Assembly (NCBI GenBank): GCA_014773175.1
Contig: VXCM01003612.1
Span: 1 to 64,000 of the forward strand
Source: Lucifuga dentata
Taxonomy: Eukaryota > Chordata > Actinopteri > Ophidiiformes > Bythitidae
DNA: 64,000 nt
Reading direction: 5' to 3'
Below are positions 13,460 to 26,169 of the stretch, piece by piece (positions within the stretch are counted from its first letter, which is position 1; each line of letters starts with the position of its first letter). The notes under the pieces are model-generated. The model had not been told where the DNA came from. It searched no databases and saw only the letters and a program-made list of their open reading frames with translations. The position numbers and the translations under genes were made by a program.

Positions 13460-14707
13460 TAATGAAAACAAGTTGAGGCCCTTTAAGCATGGTGTCCAGG
13501 CAGAGTGTAAGAGATGAATCTTGATTAAAAGAAGAAATGGCTGTTTATTATTCTAAACAGATTTCACAGCTCAGCTATTGGCACTGAGTTCTTGTTAATT
13601 CTGCAACAAATTTCAAATACTAAAATAATATTATAAATATTCACAGATAGTAACTGGAGCCACTCAGAGAATACATTTCAGATATTTGTTTATTTTATCT
13701 AAAGACATCAACTAGAGCACATGGATCGTTTTGGCTTTAAATATGTCTGCAAATAGCAGATTAAATGTAGCCAACAAAACAATGTGGAAGAAAGAATATA
13801 GTAAAGATTGAAGTGGAACTTGTCTTTCTAACTCTCAACCCAGGATAAAGCCTAAAAAAATTGCGAATGCATGCATAGTATATTACAGTAATGATCTCAA
13901 TGATTACGTAAGTACGTAATTATAGGCGATTCAACACCATCATGTTTATCTGAATATTGGTGTATTTATGTATTTATTTATGAACATCAAATGAGCAACA
14001 TCTACAACTTTTAAAAATTTTATCGAGCACACACCCTACCTCCCTCAGTTTTCTATATTTAGTTTTGCAAATATGTCAATATTGTCCAGATCAGTGTTTT
14101 CAGATACTTCTTTCTCAGTAAAGAGGAGTTCTAGCTGTGAGAGGTGATTCTCCCTACAGTTGACAGGAGAAAGTGTATGTATTGGAGCTCTGCTGAAAGA
14201 GCCTCAGCCTGCACACTACTCACCGCCACTGATAGATACATACATTAAACTGCTGCCAGGTTTGAGAGCTCACTATTAGTGGCAACACAAAATGACAAAA
14301 TCGTAGAAGCATTCACCTCTTTGCTCTGGTCCACAAATAAGTTTTTGCATACAGCACAACCAAGTGTTGATATTGTATTTATCTGAGCATATTTTTCAAA
14401 ACATTCACTGCTGTTATGAGATATTTGCATGATGGCCTGGTTGTAATTATCCTTTTGATGTGTGGGAAGTTTAAACATACTGTATTTAACATTTCATATG
14501 CTAATGTATTTCTATTTTGATTAAAATAAACTTACCGTAATTTTATACCCTGTGCAGTAAATTCTATGGTATTCTATTCTACATGCAACTGTTTACCATC
14601 CTGTTTGTCTCTCTCTCTCTCTGCGTATGTAGATAGTGACATTCTGCAAATGCCAGCAGCTGTAATGGCTGATAATCGAAGTGCTCATGCACACACGCAC
14701 GCATGCG

Positions 14708-14711
<4 letters not shown>

Positions 14712-14763
<52 letters not shown>
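14712..14763. repeat. (AC)n microsatellite
   Basis: This is a perfect AC run of about 26 units, preceded by an imperfect stretch of alternating pyrimidine and purine. Z-DNA formation is possible. Confidence 0.95.
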
Positions 14764-14766
<3 letters not shown>

Positions 14767-16393
14767 CACTGAATAGATAAATGACATTTCATCTGTTAAA
14801 AGCCAAAGCTAAATTGTGGATTTATTGTTGTATTTTATTCTAAAGTTCAAACACTTGTTAACAACAATGGACACACAAGACATTACTTTTGTCACCTAAC
14901 GCTGAACTACATTATATACGTTATGAATCATCATAAATAGTAATAAATCAGTTTACCTATTTTACCTATTTTTCAGAGTTTAAAGTTTCTATAATACATG
15001 AAAAACAAACCAGGGTGATGATAATTGCTTTATTTGTATAACAAGCAGCCGCTACCATGATCAACAACTGAAGCTAGTATGTTGGCTAGTAACTTATTCA
15101 CAATAAAACCTACATCTGAGCTTCAGCATTATAAAATGGGTGATGCAACAGACACAACATCCGGTCATAGGGTTCAGGTGAAGTAACGCTAGAATGAAAC
15201 CTTTGTCAGAGCTTCTCAAAAGCTATCATCCATCTTTTGTTTCCATTTCTCTCTGTCAAGGTCAGAGAGACAGAAACGAGAACAAAAACCCCATTTCTCT
15301 ATTTCCTTCTCCCTTTACTCTCCTTTCAATTATATCTCACTCTTTTCCCCAGTCTCCCTCACAGCCTCAGAGGTGAGTGGACTCCATTTCCTTCAGTCTT
15401 TATTCCTTCCATTTTGGTGAAAAATTCTATGTCATATGTCAAGCGTCTGTTGGACATTCAGGCTTTTTTCCTTCTGTCTCTTTCCATCTCTAGCTTTCAG
15501 GTCTAAAGTAGCCAGCTGAATATTCAGTCCCCTTTCTTCTCTGCTCTACCTTCGCTGTCTCTTTGTGGAGTTTTCAATGAGTTCAGTGCCATCTTCTTCT
15601 TTTTGCTTTACTCTTACCATCTTCAAACTTAGCATTTTAGACAAATCAAAGTGAAACGAGGGAAGAATTTGGTAGAATGAGAAAGAAAATAAGAAGAAAG
15701 CAGTGCACAGCAGAACAGAGGGGAAGAGGTGAGGGAGGGAGGGGAGGGGAGGAAAGCAGAGAAGGAAGAAGAGAGAATTGAAAAGAAAATGAGAAGCAAA
15801 AAGAGGGTAAGTGTGTAGAGAAAAGTTAACAAGGAGAGAGCAGAGAGCTGAGGAAGAGAGGTGAGAGTGAGAGGAGAAGGGCAGAGAGGATATATGAGGA
15901 GATGTGGGAAGAAGATAATTCCAAAGTGTAGACAGAGAAACTGGAGATGTAACTACAAGTCTATGAATTATTCATGTACACACAACAATAACTCTACAAC
16001 AAAGCTGCCATGACAAAACTGGGGAGTCATGATGACCAGCAGTAAGACCAAAATTCAGCCAGAGAGAAGCAAAATAGAAAGAAACCTAAAGCAATCCTTC
16101 TTTGACTTGCTGAAAACAAAACCAGACTGCACTGGAGAATAGTCAGGTACTTGTGTACTGCTGCATCACAGTTCTCTGTCTTGCTCAAATACTGCATGTT
16201 TCCCCTCTTCATTTCTTAATATTGGCACAAAAAAAACATAAACAGGCCTAACACAAAAAGTGCGCTGTCTCAAACTTCATGCACACAATACATGCAATAT
16301 AATGGTGGTGTAGAAGATTTATTATCCTTTAGATTAGAATGATTTGATTGATTTGCTTGGTGCCATAAAGAGGTAATAAAATAATGAAAATTA

Positions 16394-16588
<195 letters not shown>

Positions 16589-18078
16589 TCAGAATTCGGC
16601 CTGCAGATTGCAAATGTCTTCTTACCCTTAAAAAGAAAAAAAAGGCAGTGAATAGGAGAGATAGTAAAATGAATAAGGCAAATTATCTGAGACTACAGGG
16701 TTCAGTGCAACCAAAATTGAAATGTGGTTCTTGGAAATTAAAAAACGACATTCTGGAGCACCTACATATAATTGTCTCAGTGGGACTTTTTTTTAGAGAA
16801 ATCTTTAAAGTGTTCATGGCAATCCCAAGCAAATTAAATGACAGTTTGACTTTGTTTGCCTTAAATTTTTTTTTTTTTTTTTTGTATTTATTTTTTTATT
16901 TCCTGCAATTAAATTCACACTCTAGGTTTCCTGACACAGTCACTGTCTTTTCCACAAGCACTCACTGCTAGTGAGATAACTACTATATAGCCACTTTTTG
17001 TGACAGTCTGACAAGTCTGACAAATCCTGCCACTACAGTGGTAGTGGAACTATTAGGGTGTATCCAAGCACACCTGCTATTTTTGCTCAGGCACGGTGCT
17101 CCATGTGCAAAGGGGCTGGTTGAAGTGGCATACAGATACAGGGCTGAAGTGATTAATCATCATTTTCTCAGCCAGTCACATTTTTATCTCATACATTTTA
17201 AGAAGTTACATGGCATATGAAGAAAACTGTTCACCCAGTAGAGACCCAGTGTAGACTGCATTTCCATGTAGAAAAAAAATATACAAAATACACACTTTTT
17301 TTTTTTTTCTGGGAGGTTCATATATAATGGCAATGTACAAATAAAATGCACCTTAAAGACAGAAGTTGTGGCTTGTGTGCACCTTATACAGCTAAAGTTG
17401 TTATTTCAGTAAAATTTATATCAAAGTATAAAGTAATGATAATTTTTTGTTAAAAAAGTGTGTTATATACACATTGAAATTTATATTTTCAGAGAAATAT
17501 TGCAAATTCTTCGGCTGCCCAATCTTTCAAGTGCTCCTCAAGAGCCTGTAAAGCCTTGTTATCTACAACATTTTTCATAATATTCTTCCCAGCATTCTAT
17601 TTTTTCCACATTGATGTTGTCCTGTTTAATGCTGAAAGAAATATTTCTTGCCTCCACTACCTCATAAAGCTATTCATGTATTGCTGCCTTAAAGTGTTAT
17701 TTGGGGGGGAAAAAAGTGTATTGTTTCACAGGTTCCCTTAAAAGCCCCTCTAGAACACAATAATTTTGAGAGGCTTCCCTTGCATTTCCAGTCAGTGACG
17801 TGTAGTAAGGGTTTACACATTATCACATTGTGAAAAAGTTTTACTTGATGACATATTTGCTTTTATTTATCATAATGAGTTAGCTGGAGGTAATCACTGC
17901 AGTCAGAGGGAGGGATGGCCATAAAACAGAAGGAAAGTAAAACAGAATAGAAGGTAAGGGATAAAGACAATTTAAAAAAAAAAAAAAACCAAAAGGAAAA
18001 TGAAGAAAAAAAGGTTAAAAAGCAAGAAAGTTTACAAATATGGACAGTTTTGAGGGCAAGATGGAGTGGAAGATACAG

Positions 18079-18148
18079 TATATATCTATATCTATATAGA
18101 TATAGATATAGATATATATATATCTATCTATATCTATATATATATATA
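18079..18148. repeat. TATC/TA-rich microsatellite at the Tc1 insertion site
   Basis: Interspersed TATC and TA units lead into the left end of the Tc1 element, and TA/TG repeats resume at its right end (about 19849-19890). The transposon therefore landed inside a TA-rich simple repeat, which fits TA target choice. Confidence 0.85.
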
Positions 18149-18535
18149 GTGCCATGAAAAAGTATTGGCACCCTCAGGTCCAGGCATTATTTATTTAATT
18201 TTTATTCAAGTTGCAAACAGTAGGGTTGTCATAACGTAAACAAACATTCAAATGTTCAAAACAAACATATGTACAAGTGCAAATTGCTATACCTTAACAA
18301 GAAAAGTGCACAAAACAACTTTAGTTCAAAAAGCCGTGTGAAAAAGTATTGGCACCCTATAGGAGATAGTCCCCAAAAATGGAGCATGTCTTAACAATAA
18401 AATGGCAAGAAGTGTTCTTTAACAAAAAAGCTTCACTGAATTAACATGCAACATGTCTCTTTGCAAAAGGCAAATCTTATGATGCTGGAAAACAGCTCAG
18501 TTTGAATCTTAGTTCCATGTGCAAAAGCAGAGCCA

Positions 18536-19633
18536 ATGGCGAAACAAAAAGAACTGTCTTGTGATCTGAGAGAGAGATTAATTGCTTCTCATCAGTCTGG
18601 AAATGGGTACAAAGCAATTTCAAAGATGCTGGATATACCTGTATCTGTATCCACTGTCAGAGCAATTATTAAAAAGTATGAACAGCATGGTAAAAACTGG
18701 TACATCACTCCCTCGATCTGGTCGCCCAAAGAAAATTTCAAGCAGAGCAGAGAGAAATACGCTCAAGAACATTGCCGCTAATCCTAGACTAACATCTAAA
18801 GACATCCAGAAGTCTCTTGCAGCTGCTGATGTTCATGTTCATGACAGCACAGTGAGGAAACTACTCAGCAAAAATGGGATTCATGGACGTGTTGCCAGGA
18901 AGAAGCCACTCCTTTCAAAAAAGAATACTGCCGCTTGACTACAATTTGCGAAAGAGTACATTGGAAAACCTGAAGCATTCTGGAGGTCAATTTTGTGGTC
19001 AGANTACAATTTGCGAAAGAGTACATTGGAAAACCTGAAGCATTCTGGAGGTCAATTTTGTGGTCAGACGCATCAAAAATTGAACTTTTTGGCAGAAATG
19101 AAAATCGTTATGTCTGGAGGAAAGCCAACACTGCATTTCTGAAAAAGAACCTGGTTCTGACTGTTAAACACGGTGGTGGGAGTATTCTTGTTTGGGCCTG
19201 TTTTGCTGCAGGAGGGCCTGGAAACCTTACAGTCATTGACAGCTTGATGAATTCATCTGTCTATCAAAGCATATTAGATGAACATGTCAAGGCCTCTGCC
19301 AGAAAGCTTCACCTGGGTACCAAGTGGATACTACAACAAGACAATGATCCGAAGCATTCCAGCAAGTTGACAGTGGAATGGCTGCAGAAGAAAAGAATAA
19401 AAGTTCTCCCATGGCCCAGTCAGAGCCCAGACTTGAACCCAATCGAGATGCTGTGGCGAGATCTCAAGGCAGCTGTTCACCAAAGGAAGCCATCCAACCT
19501 AACTCAGCTGAAGCAGTACTGTGTGGAAGAATGGGCAAAAATTTCTCTATCTCAATGTGAAAAACTAATCAGTGGTTACAAGAAATGGCTTGAAGAGGTT
19601 ATTCTAGCAAAAGGAGGTGCAACAAGTTACTAA
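18536..19633 (+). pseudogene. Tc1 transposase, decayed
   Basis: The product starts MAKQKELSCDLRERLIASHQ, with paired helix-turn-helix domains (STVRAIIKKY, then RSGRPKK as the GRPR-like linker, then LTSKDIQKSL). The catalytic domain follows, with Asp in WSDASKIELFG, Asp in QQDNDPKHSS and Glu in LNPIEMLWRD, the DDE arrangement with 34-residue-type spacing. Three breaks are visible. One extra A in the A-run at 18692-18696 shifts frame. TGA near 18936 stands where relatives have Arg, so it may be CGA to TGA decay. The last is an apparent frameshift at 18940-19068, fully explained by the 64-bp repeat plus N, probably artefactual. It ends at TAC TAA at 19633. It is inactive as assembled. Confidence 0.92.
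18940..19068 (+). repeat. 64-bp direct duplication around a single N inside the transposase (likely assembly artefact)
   Basis: Bases 18940-19003 repeat exactly as 19005-19068, with N at 19004. The extra 65 bases change the reading frame of the transposase, and the two flanking frames agree once they are discounted. Confidence 0.92.
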
Positions 19634-19854
19634 TACTAACTGGGTGTCAATACTTTTTCACACCACTTTTCTAACTAAAGTTATTTTGTGCACTTTTCTT
19701 GTTAAGGAATAGCAATTTGCACTTGTACATATGTTTGTTTTGAACATTTGACTGTTTGTTTAAGTTATGACAACCCTATTGTTTGCAACTTGAATAAAAA
19801 TTAAATAAATAATGCCTGGACCTGAGCGTGCCAATACTTTTTCACAGGTATATA

Positions 19855-19889
<35 letters not shown>

Positions 19890-20380
19890 TGTATATTGTA
19901 TATGGTCCTCTCTCTATATTTAGAGAGAGGACTCTTGTGTCCTCTTGTGTTAAAAAAGCACTTCACCATTAGACACACCATCCTGTAAGACTGTCATAAA
20001 ATCATTGAACTGATGAGTCATGCAGCCCTAAAAATGAATAATTTCAATCAATAAGATTTCATGTTCAGTAGTATCCAGTGCTTTCAATAAATCAAAGATG
20101 ATTGCAGCACAGTGTTGCTGATAGTCCATGGCCATTTATAACAGTCGTCACTGTACTGTGACATGGTTTAAACCCTGACTGCTGTGGTTGATATGTTATT
20201 CTTCTCCAGCACAGTTTTGAATTTGGGTAGTTGTTGTTTCAGTCAGAATGTGAAGTGAAAGGATATGAGGGGGGAAAAAAATAAAGTGATAGGGAAACAG
20301 CAAAATAGCAGGAGAGAAAGGGGGAGAGAGGAAGACGTCAGATGACTGATCTGACTGTTAATTAGAAAAGAGAGCTAAAA

Positions 20381-20402
20381 CACACACACACACACACACA
20401 CA
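20381..20402. repeat. (AC)n microsatellite
   Basis: This is a perfect AC run of about 11 units. Confidence 0.95.
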
Positions 20403-21415
20403 GGCACAACACGTTTAGGGTGATTCCAGACCAGCTTCTAATTAACAGTAAAGGCTCAGCAGAGACTGAGAGACTCATGGGTTTGAATCCCAGGAGAGTG
20501 TTCACACCAGATATGCACAAAACACCATAGCTATAGGAATTTCTAACCTCTGCCTCATCATAGGCTTTCTCCTTTCCTGTTTTTCTGCCTGTCCCTCTTG
20601 GTATGTATCATGAATCTATCTACCTTGAGGAGTGTATGTGTAAAATATAAGACGGCAGACATCAGGATCTAATATGCTCACATGAATTGACATTTTCCAG
20701 CTGAGGTCATTCTAGTCATGCTGCCTGAGAATGTCAAATATACAGTATATTTTATTCTCTTTGCACTTGTTCCTCCACTTTATTGAAGAAATATGATGCT
20801 TATATTGAGTGAAATATTCAAACCCAGCACTCAATGTTTTATGGCTGAATCACTTTACGTTTTTGGACATAAGTGGAATCATGTGGAGACATCAGGATAT
20901 TCACTAGAATTTAAAATACAGTTTTGTAGGTTTGGGCTATGTTTTGACACACCACGAGTTTATGTTGATGGACCCACAGATGAGCCCAGCAGAGGTAAAG
21001 ATGTTAATACCACTTATAATATGTTAAGTGTCATTTGAACCAAATGAAGTATAATATAAGTCCTGTGCTGCCTGTGCCTTAGCTGGCATACTCAAATTGG
21101 AAATCCTGACTATTCATAAGTTTAGACTTGGATATATTTATTAAAGACCTAAAACATGGTTTATGTAAAGTGTTTGGTCCATATGTAGACACAGCTTACA
21201 CTGTATATAGACGCACACACACACACACGCACGCACGCACACACACACACAGAGTAGGAGTATAATATGACAGTATGCGTCTGAGCATAGGAACTGTCTG
21301 TCCATCAAAGAAGCACATATAACTCAAGGCAAGTATTACCACAGCAATGCAGTGTGTGACATTGTCTTTGGACATTGTATGTGTGTGTGCATGAGTGTTT
21401 ATGTTGTGTGTGTAG

Positions 21416-21640
21416 TTGGGAGTCCAATGTATGCGTCTGTGTGAGGTTAGGTGTGTGGGTGTGTATGTGTCTGTGTGTAGTTGGGTGTGTGGGTGTGTAT
21501 GTGTCTATGTGTGTAGTTGGGTGTGTGGACGTGTATGTGTCTGTGTGTGTAGTTGGGTGTGTGGATGTGTATGTGTCTATGTGTGTAGTTGGGTGTGTGG
21601 GTGTGTATGTGTCTGTGTGTAGTTGGGTGTGTGGGTGTGT
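21416..21640. repeat. GT-rich minisatellite, 34-36-bp unit
   Basis: About six tandem copies of a unit beginning GTTGGGTGTGTGG and ending GTATGTGTCTRTGTG. Units vary between 34 and 36 bp through TG slippage, plus a few substitutions (GGGTG, GACGTG, GATGTG). Open frames across it on both strands are low-complexity (Cys/Val or Thr/His) and are not genes. Confidence 0.9.
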
Positions 21641-21825
21641 ACATTAGCTGTCTGGCTTTCCTTTGTGGAGCAATAATGCTAACAGGGTACTGTCAGTAAA
21701 CATGCAGACAGTAAGAGCACCTGCAGCATTGCTCTGCTACTTACACAGTTATTTGTCAGTCAGTCAGAAAAATATGATAAGAATCATGTTTTTATGACAT
21801 GAACAGTAATAAATGTAACTACAGC

Positions 21826-22793
21826 TATGAAGCGTCGTATAGAACAAAAATCAAGTTTTGTACACACACACGCTGGTGTCAGCACGCATATTGTACAAAC
21901 AAGCGCATATCGCACACATACACACTAGTGTAACCACACACACGCAATGGTATGATCATGCATATCGCATAGACACTACTACGCGCACAGATTATACATG
22001 TGTGAATGAGAACTCATCACACTATACTGTATGAGAGATGATACATGTGTGAATGAGAGATCATACTAGTCTGTGTGAGAGGCAGTAATGTCACGGAAGA
22101 GGCGGGGCTAAAACCGGAAACGCAAGAATAAGCAAAAACCAGAATAAAAGCATAATGTAACTAAGATGATTAGTATTAGAGTACCAATGTAATGGAACAA
22201 GTATTTGAAATTGAATAAAGCGGTCAGCCTTTGCGAGTGGTGCATACAAATATTTGAACTTCAACATTTCAACTTCTGAATTTCGAAATATTGAATTGTG
22301 TTGTAATGTGATGTAGTATGTATTTAAAGATAAAAGTGTTACCTAATATTTTATATAACTTATGTTTATAGCCGTGGTCCTTCTATGACATCATCATCAT
22401 TTAATCTGGTAGCTCAGAAGTGTTACATTTAATTTTATTTTTTATTTGTGCCATTTGGTGTGTGGGCCTAATTTATTATTTAATGTGCTGCCGCCTGCTG
22501 GATATTTAGAGAATTGCAGCAAACATGCGCATGATAGCTTGTTAATGAGAAATAATACAATATTTTGGAATATTTAAATTACAGTATTACAATAGTTAGA
22601 GGTCCACAGAGTATGTACATTATTGGCAGGTGCTTAAAAATGTAAGTTAATCTCTAAATTATTTTTTTTCTTCTAATTTAGCATATTCTAGGTATCTCCT
22701 CTAAACATCCCAGTGCCAGTTTACCAAAAATTTATTTTTTTGTTTGTTTTAATTGCAACTGATAACTGACAGTGATGAAATAAAGTAATTATA

Positions 22794-22832
<39 letters not shown>

Positions 22833-23414
22833 AATAAATAAATAAAGTAAATTTCATTGTAATTCAGGTAACTATATAAGACAACTACATTATACTTTAT
22901 TGCACCACTCGTAAAGGCTGTGGTGGAATTTCAAATACTGTTCCATTACGTTGGTACTCTAATACTAATCATCTCAAATACTGAACAATCTCAAATATAC
23001 AGATACTAGCTAAGGCTGTCCTCAGCTTTGTGTGTAATACTGTAGTGTAACATCAACAATAACTAACAGCCAAATAAATCTCTACACATTATGCTTTTAT
23101 TCTGGTTTTTGCTTATTCTTGTGCTTCCAGTTTTAGCCCCGCCTCTTCCGTGACATTATTGCCTCTCACACACACTAGTATAATTGTCTCTTATTCATAC
23201 ATGTATCGTCTCTCATACAGACAGGTATGCTGCCTCTCACGCACACTAGTATTGATGAGCTCTCATTCACACACGTATAATCTGCGCATGTAGTGGTGTC
23301 TATACGTGGTTATACTATAGTGTATGAGCGCTTTCATGTATGTGTGTGTGCAATATGAGGTTGTTAGCATGTGTGTGAACAAAATGTGATTTTTGTCCTA
23401 TACAGCGCTTCATA
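21826..23414. mobile_element. Foldback-like DNA element with long inverted arms and 6-bp target duplication
   Basis: Left arm 21826-22244 (419 bp) is the imperfect inverted copy of right arm 22901-23414 (514 bp). The arms enclose a 656-bp AT-rich spacer without an open frame. Matching landmarks run from the tips (TATGAAGCG) through ACAAAAATCA, GGAAGAGGCGGGGCTAAAAC, AGCAAAAACCAGAATAAAAG and TTAGTATTAGAGTACCAA to GAGTGGTGCA at the inner edge. The 95-bp length difference is mostly a 113-bp block (22973-23085) that the left arm lacks. The hexamer TACAGC flanks both sides (21820-21825 and 23415-23420), a plausible target duplication. Subterminal motifs of the type ATACATGTGTGAATGAGA recur in the arms. 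No transposase is present, and I cannot assign a superfamily. Confidence 0.82.
22791..22846. repeat. (ATA)n/(ATAA)n microsatellite
   Basis: An ATA trinucleotide run passes into an ATAA tetranucleotide run. It lies in the spacer of the foldback-like element. Confidence 0.95.
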
Positions 23415-24107
23415 TACAGCAATACAGTGTGTACACACATGTATGTACCTGTGTACCATTAAATCTATCCTTTTTTTTTACATTTATCCTTTCTTTCAGT
23501 CATTTAATCCAAAAAGTATTACATTACTATTGTTAAATTATATCATCTAAATCTAATGTGTATTTTGATATTGTATAAAATTTAGTCTAAAGTTTAGTTT
23601 TGACACAAGTTACAGGCTATGCATTCCAAAAAAAACCAAAACAAAACAAAACAAAACAAAACTACAAATATGAGTTATAAATTGACTCCTTCAAATGATG
23701 CAAAACATTGCATCATTTGAAAAGTTGCTCAAACCAAGTTGTTCTAACAACTTAAAATAAATGAAACCAAATGCTTATCTTCTTGTGTTTTCCCCAAGAA
23801 CCAATTAAAACAATCTACTTGTCACTGCAGAGTGAAAACATTTTGCTCTTCTTCTAAATGGGCTCTTATGATTTGTTGTCCAGCTGGAAATCTTCAGCAT
23901 TTATTGCTGTGGAGATTAGCATGTGGTTGAATACATCCACTCAGACGATGTCTTGCTGCTGGTGCCTTCTGAGTTTAACATGACGTCTACAGGTGCAGCT
24001 TACTTGAACTGAGCAGGTGAGCTTGTTGGAGAAATGCTAAGCTAGTGACCATGGTGTCACTTCACCTTTTACTCCTCCTGGCACAGGCATTTTCTTTCAT
24101 TGCTATA

Positions 24108-24110
<3 letters not shown>

Positions 24111-24160
<50 letters not shown>

Positions 24161-24218
24161 NTGTGTGTGTGCATGTGTGTGTGTGTGCGCGCGCGTGTGT
24201 GTGCGTGTGTGTGTGTGT
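24111..24218. repeat. (TG)n microsatellite with a single N at 24161
   Basis: A TG run of about 25 units reaches an N at 24161, then continues as TG with interspersed CA and CG. The N is probably a contig join within the repeat. Confidence 0.95.
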
Positions 24219-24849
24219 ACATGGTCCCTGACAAAATAAATGAAATAAATAAATGTTCACTTTCCATGTCCTCTGCAGTTCCTCTTTGGGCATTTCTCCA
24301 TCTTCTATTTGTTCTTCACCATATTGTTGTCACAGGGGGCACCTACATCTGTCACCACTTCCAGATCTTATTTATATGTCTAGATCTTGAGGTCCCAGAG
24401 GATCTCAGCTTTGTCATTCTCACTCCAACTCTGCTACCTGGACTTAGAAGGATTCAGTCCATGCTAAGCACAGATACTCCCACGTGATGCCAGAAGCAGC
24501 ATGGTTGTGCTGTGCTCTACATCCTGTCCTCAAACATATTTGAAACAATGCTATTATGTCCCAGAGTGTCTCAAATGGATCTGCAAAGTTTGCACCAGCC
24601 TCCTTTCCTTGTACTGATGTGATCCTGAGTGGCTGTTCCTGTGATGTTATGATTAGCAGAATTGATTCAGTACTTTGCTCCAGCATATTCCAGCCACTGG
24701 TTGGCTTTCCCTGCATCAGCCACACCTGCAATCTGCCAGTGGTACAAGAGAGTCTTTTCTTGTCATAACACATCCTCTATTTGTTCTTCATCCAAAACTT
24801 TTATTTGCTATTGAGATGGCAGTTCATCTGCCTAAATCACTGCTCCTTC

Positions 24850-26165
24850 CCTAATTATTGTAAAATCACCAATGACCTCCTTCTTGCAGTAGATTCTGGC
24901 CTATTAACCATTCTCATCCTTCTTGATCTCAGCGCCGCATTTGATACCATCTCTCACTCACTCCTGCTACTACGCCTCGCCTCCATAGGGGTTGACGGCT
25001 CTGCTCTGCTCTGGTTCTCATCCTACCTCTCCAACCGTAAACAGTTTGTTCAGTTAGGAAATCTCCGTTCAGAACCTGCCCCTCTTACCTAGGGTGTTCC
25101 TCAGGGGTCGGTGTTGGGGCCACTCCTCTTCATCATTTACCTCCTTCCCCTTGGTCACATCCTCCATCACTATGGAATTCAATTTCACTACTATGCTGAT
25201 GACACTCAATTGTATATTTCCACCAGGCCCAACATCTCCCTTCCACCCTCTGCCCTCACCAGCTGTCTCAAAGACATTAAATCCTGGATGTCCAATAATT
25301 TCCTTAAACTCAGTGGTAATAAAAGCGAGGTTCTCCTCATTGGCTCGAAATCCTCACTCTCCAAAGCACCCCCATTCACCATTTCTATTGAAGACTGCCT
25401 GGTTCATATCTCCTCACAGGTAAAAGTCTTGGCGTCATATTCGACAGCACACTTTCATTCATCCCTCAGATCAACAATATTTCCCGTACGGCCTTTTTCC
25501 ACCTTCGTAACATTGCAAGACTCCGCCCATCCCTCTCTCAGCACAGCACCCAAATTCTCGTTCACGCCCTGGACACCTCACGTATCGATTACTGCAATGC
25601 CATCCTCTGTGGTCTTCCTAATAAACTCCTTCATCGTCTCCAAATTATCCAGAACTCTGCTGCCAGGATCATCACCTACACCAAATCATCTGACCACATC
25701 ACTCCCACCCTCATCCAGCTTCACTGGCTTCCTGTTCAACAACGGATTAACTACAAAATTCTACTGCTGACCTTCAAAGCCCTCCATAACCTGGCCCCAC
25801 CATACCTCTCAGAACTTCTTCATCCCTACACACCCTCCCATTCACTGCGATCTTCTTCAGCTGTTCTACTCTCAGTTCTATCCTTCAGACTCAGCACCAT
25901 GGGTGCCAGAGCTTTCAGCTGCTCTGCACCCAGACTCTGGAACTCTCTTCCACTACACATCCGTCAGCTGGACTCCATCACACAATTCAAATCACAGATT
26001 AAAACACACCTGTTCAAATTGGCCTACACTTTGTAAACTGTCACATGTTTTATATTTTATCCTCCTTTGTCTTCATTGTTTTAAATGTTTTTGATTTTGC
26101 TGTTTTTTGCTGTTTACTGTTAGGTGTCCTTGAGTGCCATGAAAGGCGCCTATAAATAAAATTGC
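24850..26165 (+). mobile_element. L2-like LINE, 5'-truncated, reverse transcriptase and 3' end
   Basis: The plus strand encodes conserved reverse-transcriptase blocks: VDSGLLTILILLDLSAAFDT, then [16 protein letters not shown], and the catalytic box [13 protein letters not shown]. The C-terminal part reads [38 protein letters not shown] and [11 protein letters not shown]. Two breaks are visible: TAG at about 25090 just before GVPQGS, and a frameshift near 25420 within the sequence that continues [11 protein letters not shown]. The 3' end carries GTGTCCTTGAGTGCC and GGCGCCTATAAATAAAA, typical of fish L2 tails. The endonuclease domain is missing. It is a dead intronic copy. Confidence 0.9.
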
Positions 26166-26169
26166 CTGC

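Larger units (their letters stand above)
18149..19848 (+). mobile_element. Tc1/mariner transposon, IR/DR type
   Basis: The long terminal inverted repeats are about 210 bp (18149 to about 18360, and about 19640-19848) and by eye differ at only about ten positions. Each carries two copies of the core GAAAAAGTATTGGCACCC, one at the outer tip and one at the inner edge. This is the inverted-repeat/direct-repeat layout of Sleeping Beauty-like fish elements. TA flanks both ends. The interior encodes a DDE transposase on the plus strand (separate entry). Arm similarity suggests a fairly recent insertion. The length includes one 65-base artefact (64-bp repeat plus N at 19004), so the real size is about 1.63 kb. 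Confidence 0.93.

Noticed and set aside
20440..20510. A tRNA B-box-like stretch GGGTTTGAATCCC, with GGCTCAGCAG upstream, suggesting a tRNA or SINE
   Set aside because: No convincing A box at tRNA spacing, no cloverleaf and no recognisable SINE body.
21375..21647. Cys/Val-rich and Thr/His-rich frames on both strands
   Set aside because: They are translations of the GT minisatellite.
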